From positions 5,146,001 through 5,210,000 of the forward strand of contig JAPFFF010000009.1 of NCBI GenBank assembly GCA_039105265.1: 64,000 bases of DNA, given 5' to 3'. Source of the DNA: Tritrichomonas musculus (Eukaryota; Parabasalia; Tritrichomonadida; Tritrichomonadidae). Positions 39,632-49,507 of the stretch are shown here, in pieces. A model generated the notes under the pieces. The model saw only the letters and a program-made list of their open reading frames with translations. It ran no database searches and was not told where the DNA came from. Made by a program: the position numbers and the translations under genes. Each line of letters opens with the position of its first letter. Within the stretch, counting starts at the first letter, position 1.

Positions 39632-42600
39632 TTACATATCTTCTTCATCTTGATTTGCTTTTGTCATTGAATTAGAAAGTGCATTTAAGAAATTTTCCAG
39701 GCCAATGCAAAGAAATTGAAACAGAGAAGCAGGAATAATATGCTCATCTGATATACCAAATCTAGCTAATAGCCATTTAACGTCAGGATTAATTGATGCA
39801 CCATAACCAACCTTAAAACTAGGAGCAAATTTATAATTCAAAGGAGTGAAATTGTAGGTGATTTTAGGCAAGTCAAGTTTATCTTTTTCTTTATTTTTAT
39901 CACTATTGTCATCATCTTCATCATTTTTGTTATTGCTACTACTATTGTTATTGCTATTATTACTATTTTTATTATTGCTATTTTTATTATTAACGCTGTT
40001 ATTACTATTTTTACCATTGCTACCGTTTTTGCCTCCACTTAAATTTTTGTTTTTACTTCCTGAATTTTGGCTTCCAGAATTATTATTAGGATGATTACCA
40101 ATTGAGCCGAAATATCCATCTGAATCACTTTCACTGCCATTTTTGTGTGATTTTCTTTGATAATCATCATCTGTTTTGTTTAAGTTAGCATTTGCAATTG
40201 TATATTTAATTAATGCAAGTAGCATCTCATAGTCGCTTAGATTCAAGGAGGGCTCAATATTACCGAAGAATTCCGTATAAAAGTTATAGGTTACATCTGG
40301 GAGATAAACAATTTTTTGTTGCGTGTCAAGAGTTCCATTTACTTGAGGAATCTTCAATATTGGCCTTGTTTTGGCCTTTGCATTTTTCGTATCCTTTGAT
40401 TTGGAATTTTTATTTTTACTTTGCTTGCTATCTGTAACTAGCTGGAAAGCTGCTGGATTTGTAGCATTTGGTGAAACGTCATTATTTGTTAAACGTACTA
40501 ATGCTGTTGGCATAAAACTAAAGTGAAGGTTTCTATTCATTCCTTTTCCTTTAGGTTTCAAATCAAGATGAAACATTACAGCGTCAATTGAAAGCATAAC
40601 TGCGTCAGTATCTCTAAATACATATCGAAGTAAAACAATTCTCGCATCTCGAACAACAACTGACAATTTTGCAAATAATAAATTATGAATTAAGCTATTT
40701 TGACGCGTTTTAGGTGGAATCATCACGGGCGCTGTTTTGTAATTATTAGTTTCTTTGGCTTGATTTAATCGAGATTTAGCCAATTCAATATTAGATTCTG
40801 AACGATTTGCACGGGCTACACCATTTATGATTGGCTCTGTAATTGTTTTGATTAACGTCTTTAATGTTGGAACTGTTAAAGCTGTCATTTTAATTTGTGG
40901 AGTGTCAATACTTAATTCAAGTATTGTGCTCGTATTACCAATTTCAACTTTCTTGATTCGACAAAGTAAATTGGCCTGAGAAACTGAAGCAAGTAGGAAA
41001 GTATCACCAGCCATTGACATACTAGATTTAATTCCAGTTAAATGGATAACATTCATTAAAGAGCTATTACTATTTGCATTTATGAAATAAAAGTTATCGG
41101 CTTTTAACATTAGAGCAAGCTGACCTTTTGATGAACATGAAATTTCATTAACCGAAGCAAATATTAATTCCGGAGTTTTGGTAATGTAAATTGGCTGGAA
41201 AGTAAAATCGATATTGTCATGACCTGCTGCATAATTGAATGAAAGCTCTATTGTTTTAATTGATATGATAACTTCTATGTTCAGAACATTGCTTTTTATT
41301 ACAGCACTACTTTCATCTTGAGTACTAACTAAAGATTTACTACTATTGTTGTTTAATTGAAGGTCTTCGTCAGGATAGTTTTCAGATTCAGATAATTTTG
41401 ATCTTTTAATTTTTTCTATATCAAACGAACTAACTTGAAGAGCTTTTGCATCGGAATTAAAGGAGTTTGATTTTACAGTATCGTTGTTATCGGTACCTAC
41501 CATTTTCAAGAAAGGCTGAATCCAAATATCATTAAACAGAGTAATTTCTTCAACTTTGTCACTAGAAAAGGAAGAGAAAACCTTTTCAATGTCAAGCATC
41601 AAGCTACTTTTTCCAAATAAAATGTCAATTCGCGGAATATTAAATTGAAACAGCCTTGAAGTTTTCACGTCAGCTGTCTGAATAGCAAATATATTATTGG
41701 TATGCAAATAGAAATCAATGATTTGGACGGAGAAGCATTTTGTTTGAGTTGATACCGCGGCTGATACTCCAGATATCCCAATCAGACATGAAACATCGTT
41801 TCGACGAGGCTGACAAGAGAAACAAATCTCAAGATTTTTGGTACATACAGTAATATGAATTCCAAAGGATAGTTTTTTTGCAAATTTCAAGATATCATCA
41901 TCTTCATCTTCTTCAGCTAAATCGGAGTTACTATTTACGCTTTTACTACGGTGATGGCTTGAATTAACAGGGGTAGATGCCCTTAAAATATCTGCGCTTT
42001 GCTTCAACTTTTCCTTTTTCTGTTTCATTTCTTTCTTTAGTTCTTTCTGCTGTTCAATATATTCTTCTTGCTTTTGAAGCTGACTTTCCCTCGACAGAAC
42101 AGGAAGAATTGTTTTCAACTTGCCAAGATAATCAATTAATGCAGGAGTCAAAGAAGCTAGAACTTTGATTGGAATATAAAGTGATAAATTTAAATTATTT
42201 TCTTTCTTAATAAGATCGTTATGTATAAACATGAATCGAACTTCAATTGATGGAATTTGTAATTTGTTATCGATTGGTGATAGATTAATTTCTGCATTAG
42301 TACATTCAAAAAATCCTGTTACCGTTGTTTTTATGATTTTTGGCTTGATATCATTCATTGCAGGAGGGAAACGGGCTGTTGAAACTCTTCGAGTTGGAGA
42401 AGAAGGATGTCTTTGAGGTAATAGTAAAGAATTATTTCGTGGTTTAACAGGAGAAGCATTTCCAGAATTTGGTGACATATGAGATCGATTTATTACATCT
42501 TTTTTATCACTATTATGCTCAAACTTTTCTTTAGCTTTTGATATATTTGCTGATAAAGCGAATACGATAAGAAGTATTTTGGAAATAGCAGATGGAATGG

Positions 42601-45600
42601 TTGGGAAAATCATTACATTAAGACCATTAACAATCGATTCAAAATCAATATCATTTTGAAATGAGAGAGCTGAAACAATAAATTTCGCAATATGAATTGA
42701 AGATGTTTTATTTCTCTTTGAATGACCATCAGCTAATAAACCTTCGTCAGAATCAAGAACTAGATTAAAATCTATAATTTGAAATTTGGCTCCAAGAGCC
42801 TGCTTTGAATGACGTCGAGAGCTCTTTGACATTACATCTAAGGAAACAATTGGTATAGTAACAATTGTACTTCCACTTGGGTGTAGCAATAATTGAAGTT
42901 TGATATTTTCTATTTTGAATGAAATAGCACCTTTTAAAACAGTTGGGAATTCTAGTTTATCATTTGATTCCCTATTATGGTCCAAAAGATTTTCTGCCCT
43001 TGATTCAACTTGAAACTTAATATTATCATTAAGTTGATGAAGAAAAGTATTTACATGCTTTTGTTTCGAGAATCCTTTAAGAATTACATTTGCAAAGCTT
43101 GCAAATAGTGGAATCTTATTAAACAAATTATGCGAAACCATTAAGTCGAGTTTATTAACTGAGAATTTTATTTTTTTCTTTTTTTTAGAATTAGAGCCAT
43201 TAATTGATGTTGAAAATTTGGAATCAAAAACTTCACCACTTATTTCATCAACGTCAAATCTCCAAGTAAGAATAGAATTTATTGATTGAGCCTCAGCTTG
43301 CACATGCTGAATTAACAGCGATGTTGATAGTTCCTCAATTTTAACTTCAAGTTTGAGAAGATTAAATTTAATAAGAGCGTTTAACTTTGAAGTTGTATGA
43401 TTATTATTATTGATACTGTTAGACAATAAAGCATTAGCTTCTTTCTTTTTGTTATATTGAATTTGATGATTTGATATATTTGGTGATTTAGGTTTTTTAT
43501 TTAATTTTTCAAATTTTGATAATATCTCATTCACAAGTGTAGCAGCATTTGATAATTGCTTTGATTTCCCAATTACAAGAATATCACCAACCCAAATAAG
43601 AGCTTCAATATCATCAGGCCTTATCTTGAAGTCAAAAATGAAAAATGGAATTGGAAAGCTGAAATAATTTTTAGCTGTGAATTCAGCTTGATGGAAGTAG
43701 CACAAAGCATTAATTCTTTCATCAGCTGAAAACATAAAACCAAGAGCTCTGGGGAAAACTATTTCCGCCTTATTTTTGGTAGTAATAGCTACATCAATTG
43801 TCAATGCATCTATAAGAAGAGATGTTGACATTTGCTTCAGAATATTTAAAATTTCATTTTTACTAACAGTATTACTGTTATTGTCACTATTTGTTGGTTT
43901 TTGTCTTGCTGACATGATTGATTCAAAAGGATTATCAAAAAAGTTATTACTAGCATAATTACTAGCATTATTTGTATCATAATCATCATTATTTTCATTA
44001 TTATTATCGTTTTGCAATTCTCCTAATATTTCGTCAACAAACGAAAAATCAATATAATCTTTCGCATTGATAATGAAATCGAGGAATAAATAAATAGTTA
44101 TGGGCTTTACATGAACAAATCCTTCACCAAGTTCACCATTATGCGTTAATGAGACTCCTTTAAGACAAAGTGAAACCCATTTGTTAACAGAAACATCAAA
44201 ATTATTAAATGATGCTGTTAATAAAGCTTTTGTGAGTTTAGAAAGTTGGACAGATAAAGCAACTGATATATTATCTAATTTAATTGATAGTTCATTAAAT
44301 GTAATATTGATTAAATTAGCAACAAAATGTGCGCATATCTTTGAATTATTCGGCTTTTCTTTCGGTTTTGGTAAAATATCTGACGGTTTGATTTCTTCTT
44401 CATTTTCTTCTTCTTCCTCTTCTTCTTCATTACCATAATCATCAAAATCAAAGCGATTACTGCTGTTTTTAGCCTCAGCAACAGTGTTTCTTTCTTCTGA
44501 ATAATAATAATCATTGTCGGACAAATAATTCAATTGTTGAGAAAATCTTTTTCTACTTTTAGGAGGAGTTGAATTGGTTTTCTTCTTCTTTTTCTTTCTT
44601 TTCTTTTTTTCAGACGAAGTTGGAATCAATTCTTTAACAAACCGAATAATATCATTTGAAAGGCTTATCGTCAAAGATTCAATTCCGCATGAAATGGAAG
44701 TTATATCTTTTTGGCTTTCAATTTCTAGCGGCGTGAAAACGATTTTCAATGTTGGATCATTTGATTTTATATGATTAGATTTAGACGGTTGAATCAAAAG
44801 ACTAATTGTTGGTAAATCAACTGTCATTAATGAATGGCTATTAGGAACGGGCTTCGGTGGAACTTCTATCAAATGATCACGACGTAAAGTTGTGAAATTA
44901 ACCAGACCAATTCGCTTCAATGTTGAATATAATGCTGATAATTCACAATTGACTTTAAATCGTGTATTACATTCGCCTGGGGAATAGCAATGCTTCAAGA
45001 AATGTCTTAATTCTTCTTTATAAATTGGACTACTTTTAATACAACGAACAAGTTCATCGCATTGCTCACCAATATTTGGAACAGGTAAGTCTTCCAAATA
45101 TTTTGGCAATGTTTGAAGTAGAACTCGTAATAATGTTGGTGAATCATTAGCAAAATAAAATTTAATAGGATTGATTTTGGCAGCTCCTTTATCATTAACA
45201 TTAACCAGACAAATATGAGGCACACTAACCATTATAGATGGATGATTGTTCTGTGCATTTATGCATTCAAGATTGACACCTTCTATGTACAATGTCAAAT
45301 TTTTATCAAAATCAACAGAAACTTTTTTGTCTCTACCTTTAGGAGCATCTTCAATCAATGTTTTAGTAAGTACTGACACATATCGAATATTTACATTATC
45401 AACTGTCAAGGCAATTCCAAATAATTCATGATGAATAAGAACTTTTACTTGAGGTAAGATGACATTGATTGTACTAGAATGATAATTTTTCAAATCAAAT
45501 TCATCACCAACAGTTGATCTTACTATCTTTGCCATCAATTCTTCATTTGGAAATGAATTAAAAGATGTTAAAAGTGCTGATGCATTTATCAAAGCCGTTG

Positions 45601-48600
45601 GTAGCAATTGAATAATAACAGTATTTGGTAGAACAAGACGAATTGCTCCATTTGAATCTCTTGCACGAAATTTATCTTCATCATAATACTGAGTGGCAAA
45701 AGTTGATGGATTTGCAGGTGGAATATTCTTTAAATTTCGATTTATTGGGGAAAGATGATTATAAAAACGAACGGTTTCATAATGATGAAGCCAATTAATT
45801 CCATCTTCCATATTAATGAAATTTTTGTATGATGCATATCTCAATTCAGGAATCATTAGTGTATATTCATCGTTGTTTCTGGAATCAGTGACTTTAATCA
45901 ATGCAAGATCATATTCTTCATTCAAGGATGAATGATACGTTTCTGGCCTCATCATTTCAGGAATATAAAAGTATTCACTGCTAAGTTGTGATTTGTCCTG
46001 ATTAATAAAATCAAATAAATATGTATAATAGTTCCGCTTGCTACCACCAACAAATCGTTCGGGATGAGGAATGACGTCATACATTCTAAGAAGTTGGTTC
46101 TGTCGTATTGCATCTTCCATCGGATTTCCATGAAATTTAATATCACGAACAACATTCAAATAAGTTGATGTTCGGAAAATTGCATGAACTCTTTCTTCTT
46201 CTTCACTATACTGTAAAATATGAGCATCAATTGATGGAAGATGAACAAAAATAACATAATGTGCATTCTCATCAATTAAAGTGTCCGAGTAAACAACAAC
46301 TCCACCTGGAAGCATAGCGCAAACAAGTCCAATTTTGCCCATATCAAGATAAACGCGAATTGATCCAATACAAATCCGAAAAACTTCGACTTTATATATG
46401 TAAAATGGATCATATTGACGAATTGCAGAAACATCATCACCGAAAAAGGAATGAATGATATTCCAAGCAATTTCTAAACCGCAGAAAAGTTGTGGCATTA
46501 GAGCATAACCGTCAATATTTCCTATTTCACAGCCAATTTTGGTGTGAATATCAGCATAATTTGTGCCAGTAAAAGTAGATATTGTTTTCATTGTAATATG
46601 GATGTATTCAACATGAAAAGTGCCTTCTTTAGGACTGTCAGGGCTTTGGTATCTTTCATTAAAATAAGTATCATATGGAAAGTTTGTTCGTGGAAGCTCA
46701 ACAACAGCACATCCGATATCAACCATTGCATGCCAAAAAGGATGATAGCTTTCAACGCTAATAAGAATTCCTGATGCATGTGCTATTGCTCCTGCATTTG
46801 GTTCGTATAAGTCAAGAGGAACTTTAACTTTTCCACGATCAATTTGAACAATTGCACTTGTATTATTTATGTAATCATAAATTTCTTTCCTTTTCGTTTC
46901 ATTATTTGGATCTTCCCAAACTTTTGGACGTTGTTTCTCACGAGAAGTATAATTGGCTATCGTTCCAATAAGATTGACTAATGTGCCAATTGTAATCAAA
47001 CCATCAACACTTGATATACGAATAGAGATAGGAATTTGGCAATCATCAGTAGGATCACTAGACCATAGGTAACTACCAGAAAGTTGAAATTTGTCCATTG
47101 ATACATAATCATATTTTTCTTCTATCCCTCTACGAATTTGTGACATATGATATTTTGGAAGATAGAAAAAGACTATTCCTTTGTCAATTTCGGCCGTAAA
47201 ACTTACAGATTTATGCTTTTCTTGAAAATTAAGTAATGGAAGTGAGAGTACAAATGTAAATTTGTTCATTTTAATCTCAGTTTGTGGAAAATTATCTGGA
47301 AAGTAAAAGCTTTCATATTTAGGATAAGGCTCAGAAAATAATTTGATAAATGAATTTTCAAAAACTAAATTAATATAGTAAGCATATGGGAAAAAGTTAT
47401 GGATAGTTTCTTCTTCAATCAAAAAAGGATAGTATGATGAAAAGTCAGCACCAAACTCTGTGAGGTATTCAATGTGATATGGTGTCAAAATAATAACAGC
47501 ATCTTGAAAATGAGAAAAAATGCACAAATTTGAGGTATGATTCCATATTTCTGGATAAATATAATAAACATTTAAATTCATGTTTTTTGCTTCTAGCAAA
47601 GGAGGGCCGGAATTTTGTGAATCTTTTCCAGGTATTGAAGTATAAATTTTAATATCATTTAATGCTGAGGTTAATTGAAATTTATTTTCATCAACTGATT
47701 CAATATATTGAGGTATATGCATCTGAATACTACTTTTTTTGCCAATATGAATATTAATAGAGCCTTTACTTTTTTCTTTTTCCTGTTCACGAGGATTTTC
47801 TTGTTTAATTTCGAATGGCATACTAAGATTTGAGCCGTCTGGAAAGAATAAATTAACAACCCAAAATTTTATTCTTTTTTTAGATTCTGGATATAAAATT
47901 GTGTCGTTGAAAACAAAAGGCGAAAAATAATCCATAAAAAAGCGTCGTAATTTGTCCATATATGGCCCATATATAATAGTTGACTTCTTAAAAAAAGTAG
48001 CATCGATAATCATTTGTGGTTGTTCAGTCACTTGACTTATTGAATCTTCTTCATTTGCTTGAATATATAATCCATAAAGGTCAGTGAGAATATGAAGCTC
48101 AATATATTCAGCTTTCATTATTTGATAGGAACGGTGTGAACGATTATAAATGTTAGCCATTGATTTTTTGAAGTATTCCGTTTCTCTAATTGACATTGGT
48201 TTTGATTTAAGCGAAAATGTTAGAATGTCTACATCTAAATATGACTGAATTGAATGTTCGGGTGATTTACGGGGAATTAATGTGTATAAGCCAGATATCG
48301 ACTCTGCCCTAAAAATTAAATAAGCGGGCATTCGAGGATTCCCTATTTTTAATGATACTGCATATATTCGAATATTTAATGGTAAAATCATTCTTAATAA
48401 AACTGAAAGTTGATATGGAGCAGGGCATGGATACTGCGATAAAACGAAATCTGTGATTTCCTGAGTGCTTTTTCCATCTTCGAATAATGTTCTGACACTC
48501 TCAACTAAATCTGTTGACCACGTTCGATTATATATGGTGATATCTAAACCGAAAAAAGTGAGAAGAAATCTTGATTTGAGCTTTTCTTCATCGCTTGTAA

Positions 48601-48925
48601 AATTTGGAATTTTTCTCCAGTAATACAAAATACCAGCTAGCTTATCAACGTGAATGGAAATATCTTGAGTAATAATTGTAACATCAAAAATCATAAAATG
48701 GCCTGAAAAAATAGAAAACATCACTCTTTTGAAGCTAACTTGTACATTTTTTGGAATAAAAATCGAAATAAATAATCTCCATATTAATGCAGTTAGATAT
48801 TGTTGAAAGAACAAAAAATAAAAAATAAATACGGCAGCTATAAATAAAAAGATAACAACCTCCCAAGGAATATCAATATTATCGGCCATCAGCTCATTCC
48901 TTGGATATAATTTCAATATTTTCAA
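39632..48925 (-). CDS. Bridge-like lipid transfer protein, BLTP1/Csf1 (KIAA1109/Tweek) family
   Basis: 3097 residues in one open frame. Met1 is followed by a second Met at 13 (MADNIDIPW), which may be the real start. A single membrane span lies near 22-48 (VVIFLFIAAVFIFYFLFF). The conserved N-terminal block follows: VQVSFKRVMFSIFSGHFMIFDVTI, TQDISIHVDKLAGILYYWRK, which matches the F-x-D-v-x-y-x-T-x-D-x-S pattern and tryptophan-rich motif of the Csf1/BLTP1 start. The rest is beta-rich repeating-groove sequence with charged insertions near 1440-1510 and a short coiled coil near 2280-2317. The tail (about 2960-3040) is Asn/Ser/Gly/Lys-rich low complexity. These proteins are ER-anchored rods that move lipids in bulk between membranes. 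Csf1 is of similar length (about 2950); animal BLTP1 is longer. Vps13 or Atg2 are less likely because of the N-terminal membrane anchor. Confidence 0.78.
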   Translation of the reverse strand: MKILKLYPRNELMADNIDIPWEVVIFLFIAAVFIFYFLFFQQYLTALIWRLFISIFIPKNVQVSFKRVMFSIFSGHFMIFDVTIITQDISIHVDKLAGILYYWRKIPNFTSDEEKLKSRFLLTFFGLDITIYNRTWSTDLVESVRTLFEDGKSTQEITDFVLSQYPCPAPYQLSVLLRMILPLNIRIYAVSLKIGNPRMPAYLIFRAESISGLYTLIPRKSPEHSIQSYLDVDILTFSLKSKPMSIRETEYFKKSMANIYNRSHRSYQIMKAEYIELHILTDLYGLYIQANEEDSISQVTEQPQMIIDATFFKKSTIIYGPYMDKLRRFFMDYFSPFVFNDTILYPESKKRIKFWVVNLFFPDGSNLSMPFEIKQENPREQEKEKSKGSINIHIGKKSSIQMHIPQYIESVDENKFQLTSALNDIKIYTSIPGKDSQNSGPPLLEAKNMNLNVYYIYPEIWNHTSNLCIFSHFQDAVIILTPYHIEYLTEFGADFSSYYPFLIEEETIHNFFPYAYYINLVFENSFIKLFSEPYPKYESFYFPDNFPQTEIKMNKFTFVLSLPLLNFQEKHKSVSFTAEIDKGIVFFYLPKYHMSQIRRGIEEKYDYVSMDKFQLSGSYLWSSDPTDDCQIPISIRISSVDGLITIGTLVNLIGTIANYTSREKQRPKVWEDPNNETKRKEIYDYINNTSAIVQIDRGKVKVPLDLYEPNAGAIAHASGILISVESYHPFWHAMVDIGCAVVELPRTNFPYDTYFNERYQSPDSPKEGTFHVEYIHITMKTISTFTGTNYADIHTKIGCEIGNIDGYALMPQLFCGLEIAWNIIHSFFGDDVSAIRQYDPFYIYKVEVFRICIGSIRVYLDMGKIGLVCAMLPGGVVVYSDTLIDENAHYVIFVHLPSIDAHILQYSEEEERVHAIFRTSTYLNVVRDIKFHGNPMEDAIRQNQLLRMYDVIPHPERFVGGSKRNYYTYLFDFINQDKSQLSSEYFYIPEMMRPETYHSSLNEEYDLALIKVTDSRNNDEYTLMIPELRYASYKNFINMEDGINWLHHYETVRFYNHLSPINRNLKNIPPANPSTFATQYYDEDKFRARDSNGAIRLVLPNTVIIQLLPTALINASALLTSFNSFPNEELMAKIVRSTVGDEFDLKNYHSSTINVILPQVKVLIHHELFGIALTVDNVNIRYVSVLTKTLIEDAPKGRDKKVSVDFDKNLTLYIEGVNLECINAQNNHPSIMVSVPHICLVNVNDKGAAKINPIKFYFANDSPTLLRVLLQTLPKYLEDLPVPNIGEQCDELVRCIKSSPIYKEELRHFLKHCYSPGECNTRFKVNCELSALYSTLKRIGLVNFTTLRRDHLIEVPPKPVPNSHSLMTVDLPTISLLIQPSKSNHIKSNDPTLKIVFTPLEIESQKDITSISCGIESLTISLSNDIIRFVKELIPTSSEKKKRKKKKKKTNSTPPKSRKRFSQQLNYLSDNDYYYSEERNTVAEAKNSSNRFDFDDYGNEEEEEEEENEEEIKPSDILPKPKEKPNNSKICAHFVANLINITFNELSIKLDNISVALSVQLSKLTKALLTASFNNFDVSVNKWVSLCLKGVSLTHNGELGEGFVHVKPITIYLFLDFIINAKDYIDFSFVDEILGELQNDNNNENNDDYDTNNASNYASNNFFDNPFESIMSARQKPTNSDNNSNTVSKNEILNILKQMSTSLLIDALTIDVAITTKNKAEIVFPRALGFMFSADERINALCYFHQAEFTAKNYFSFPIPFFIFDFKIRPDDIEALIWVGDILVIGKSKQLSNAATLVNEILSKFEKLNKKPKSPNISNHQIQYNKKKEANALLSNSINNNNHTTSKLNALIKFNLLKLEVKIEELSTSLLIQHVQAEAQSINSILTWRFDVDEISGEVFDSKFSTSINGSNSKKKKKIKFSVNKLDLMVSHNLFNKIPLFASFANVILKGFSKQKHVNTFLHQLNDNIKFQVESRAENLLDHNRESNDKLEFPTVLKGAISFKIENIKLQLLLHPSGSTIVTIPIVSLDVMSKSSRRHSKQALGAKFQIIDFNLVLDSDEGLLADGHSKRNKTSSIHIAKFIVSALSFQNDIDFESIVNGLNVMIFPTIPSAISKILLIVFALSANISKAKEKFEHNSDKKDVINRSHMSPNSGNASPVKPRNNSLLLPQRHPSSPTRRVSTARFPPAMNDIKPKIIKTTVTGFFECTNAEINLSPIDNKLQIPSIEVRFMFIHNDLIKKENNLNLSLYIPIKVLASLTPALIDYLGKLKTILPVLSRESQLQKQEEYIEQQKELKKEMKQKKEKLKQSADILRASTPVNSSHHRSKSVNSNSDLAEEDEDDDILKFAKKLSFGIHITVCTKNLEICFSCQPRRNDVSCLIGISGVSAAVSTQTKCFSVQIIDFYLHTNNIFAIQTADVKTSRLFQFNIPRIDILFGKSSLMLDIEKVFSSFSSDKVEEITLFNDIWIQPFLKMVGTDNNDTVKSNSFNSDAKALQVSSFDIEKIKRSKLSESENYPDEDLQLNNNSSKSLVSTQDESSAVIKSNVLNIEVIISIKTIELSFNYAAGHDNIDFTFQPIYITKTPELIFASVNEISCSSKGQLALMLKADNFYFINANSNSSLMNVIHLTGIKSSMSMAGDTFLLASVSQANLLCRIKKVEIGNTSTILELSIDTPQIKMTALTVPTLKTLIKTITEPIINGVARANRSESNIELAKSRLNQAKETNNYKTAPVMIPPKTRQNSLIHNLLFAKLSVVVRDARIVLLRYVFRDTDAVMLSIDAVMFHLDLKPKGKGMNRNLHFSFMPTALVRLTNNDVSPNATNPAAFQLVTDSKQSKNKNSKSKDTKNAKAKTRPILKIPQVNGTLDTQQKIVYLPDVTYNFYTEFFGNIEPSLNLSDYEMLLALIKYTIANANLNKTDDDYQRKSHKNGSESDSDGYFGSIGNHPNNNSGSQNSGSKNKNLSGGKNGSNGKNSNNSVNNKNSNNKNSNNSNNNSSSNNKNDEDDDNSDKNKEKDKLDLPKITYNFTPLNYKFAPSFKVGYGASINPDVKWLLARFGISDEHIIPASLFQFLCIGLENFLNALSNSMTKANQDEEDM

Positions 48926-49507
48926 ATTTCAGCCGCAATTCAAAAACTGTTTGGGATTCAAACACAAAGTATTAAATTTTTTGAGTAGGCTTTGAAAATT
49001 ATGACGTTTAAAAAAATAATTTGAAATAGCCAAAGTCAAAAATTGCCCTATGATTTATTTTATATGAAATATAAACAAGAAAATTGATATTATTAAAACA
49101 ATATTTTTCATTTTGAGTTTAATGAGTATTAACATTTTGAGTTTAATGAGATTTTATTATATATATTTATATATATAAATAGTGTACTTAATTTTAAATA
49201 CTAAACTTTTTCAATTATATTAAAAACGAACCTAATTGAAACGGTTCAATTTTTCTTCGTCATTTAAAACTAATTTTACAAATTTAATTTTTCGCATCTC
49301 AAATAATAATGCAAAACAATCTGAATAGTAAAAATCTTACCATATTGCCATTAATCTGATTTTAGAAACCAACTATTTATACACTCAAATTCAAAGCCAA
49401 GTATAAATATTACTCATATTTATTTCAATCAAGCTTTAGATAAGCCATTAATTAAATAATATTTAATAAACAAAAAAGTATGAGCAATAATTTTGTTAAT
49501 AATTAGT
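48926..49507. other. Intergenic upstream of the BLTP1-like gene
   Basis: About 100 bp upstream of its start, the minus strand reads TTTTTTTAAACGTCATAATT, similar to the TTTTTAAACGTC just before the BET-like gene. Otherwise AT-rich and featureless. Confidence 0.4.

Noticed and set aside
39838-40094. Frames on both strands across the Asn-rich tail of the BLTP1-like gene
   Set aside because: They are shadows of the low-complexity AAT/AAC-rich coding sequence; repetitive Leu, Ile or Lys translations are not real proteins.
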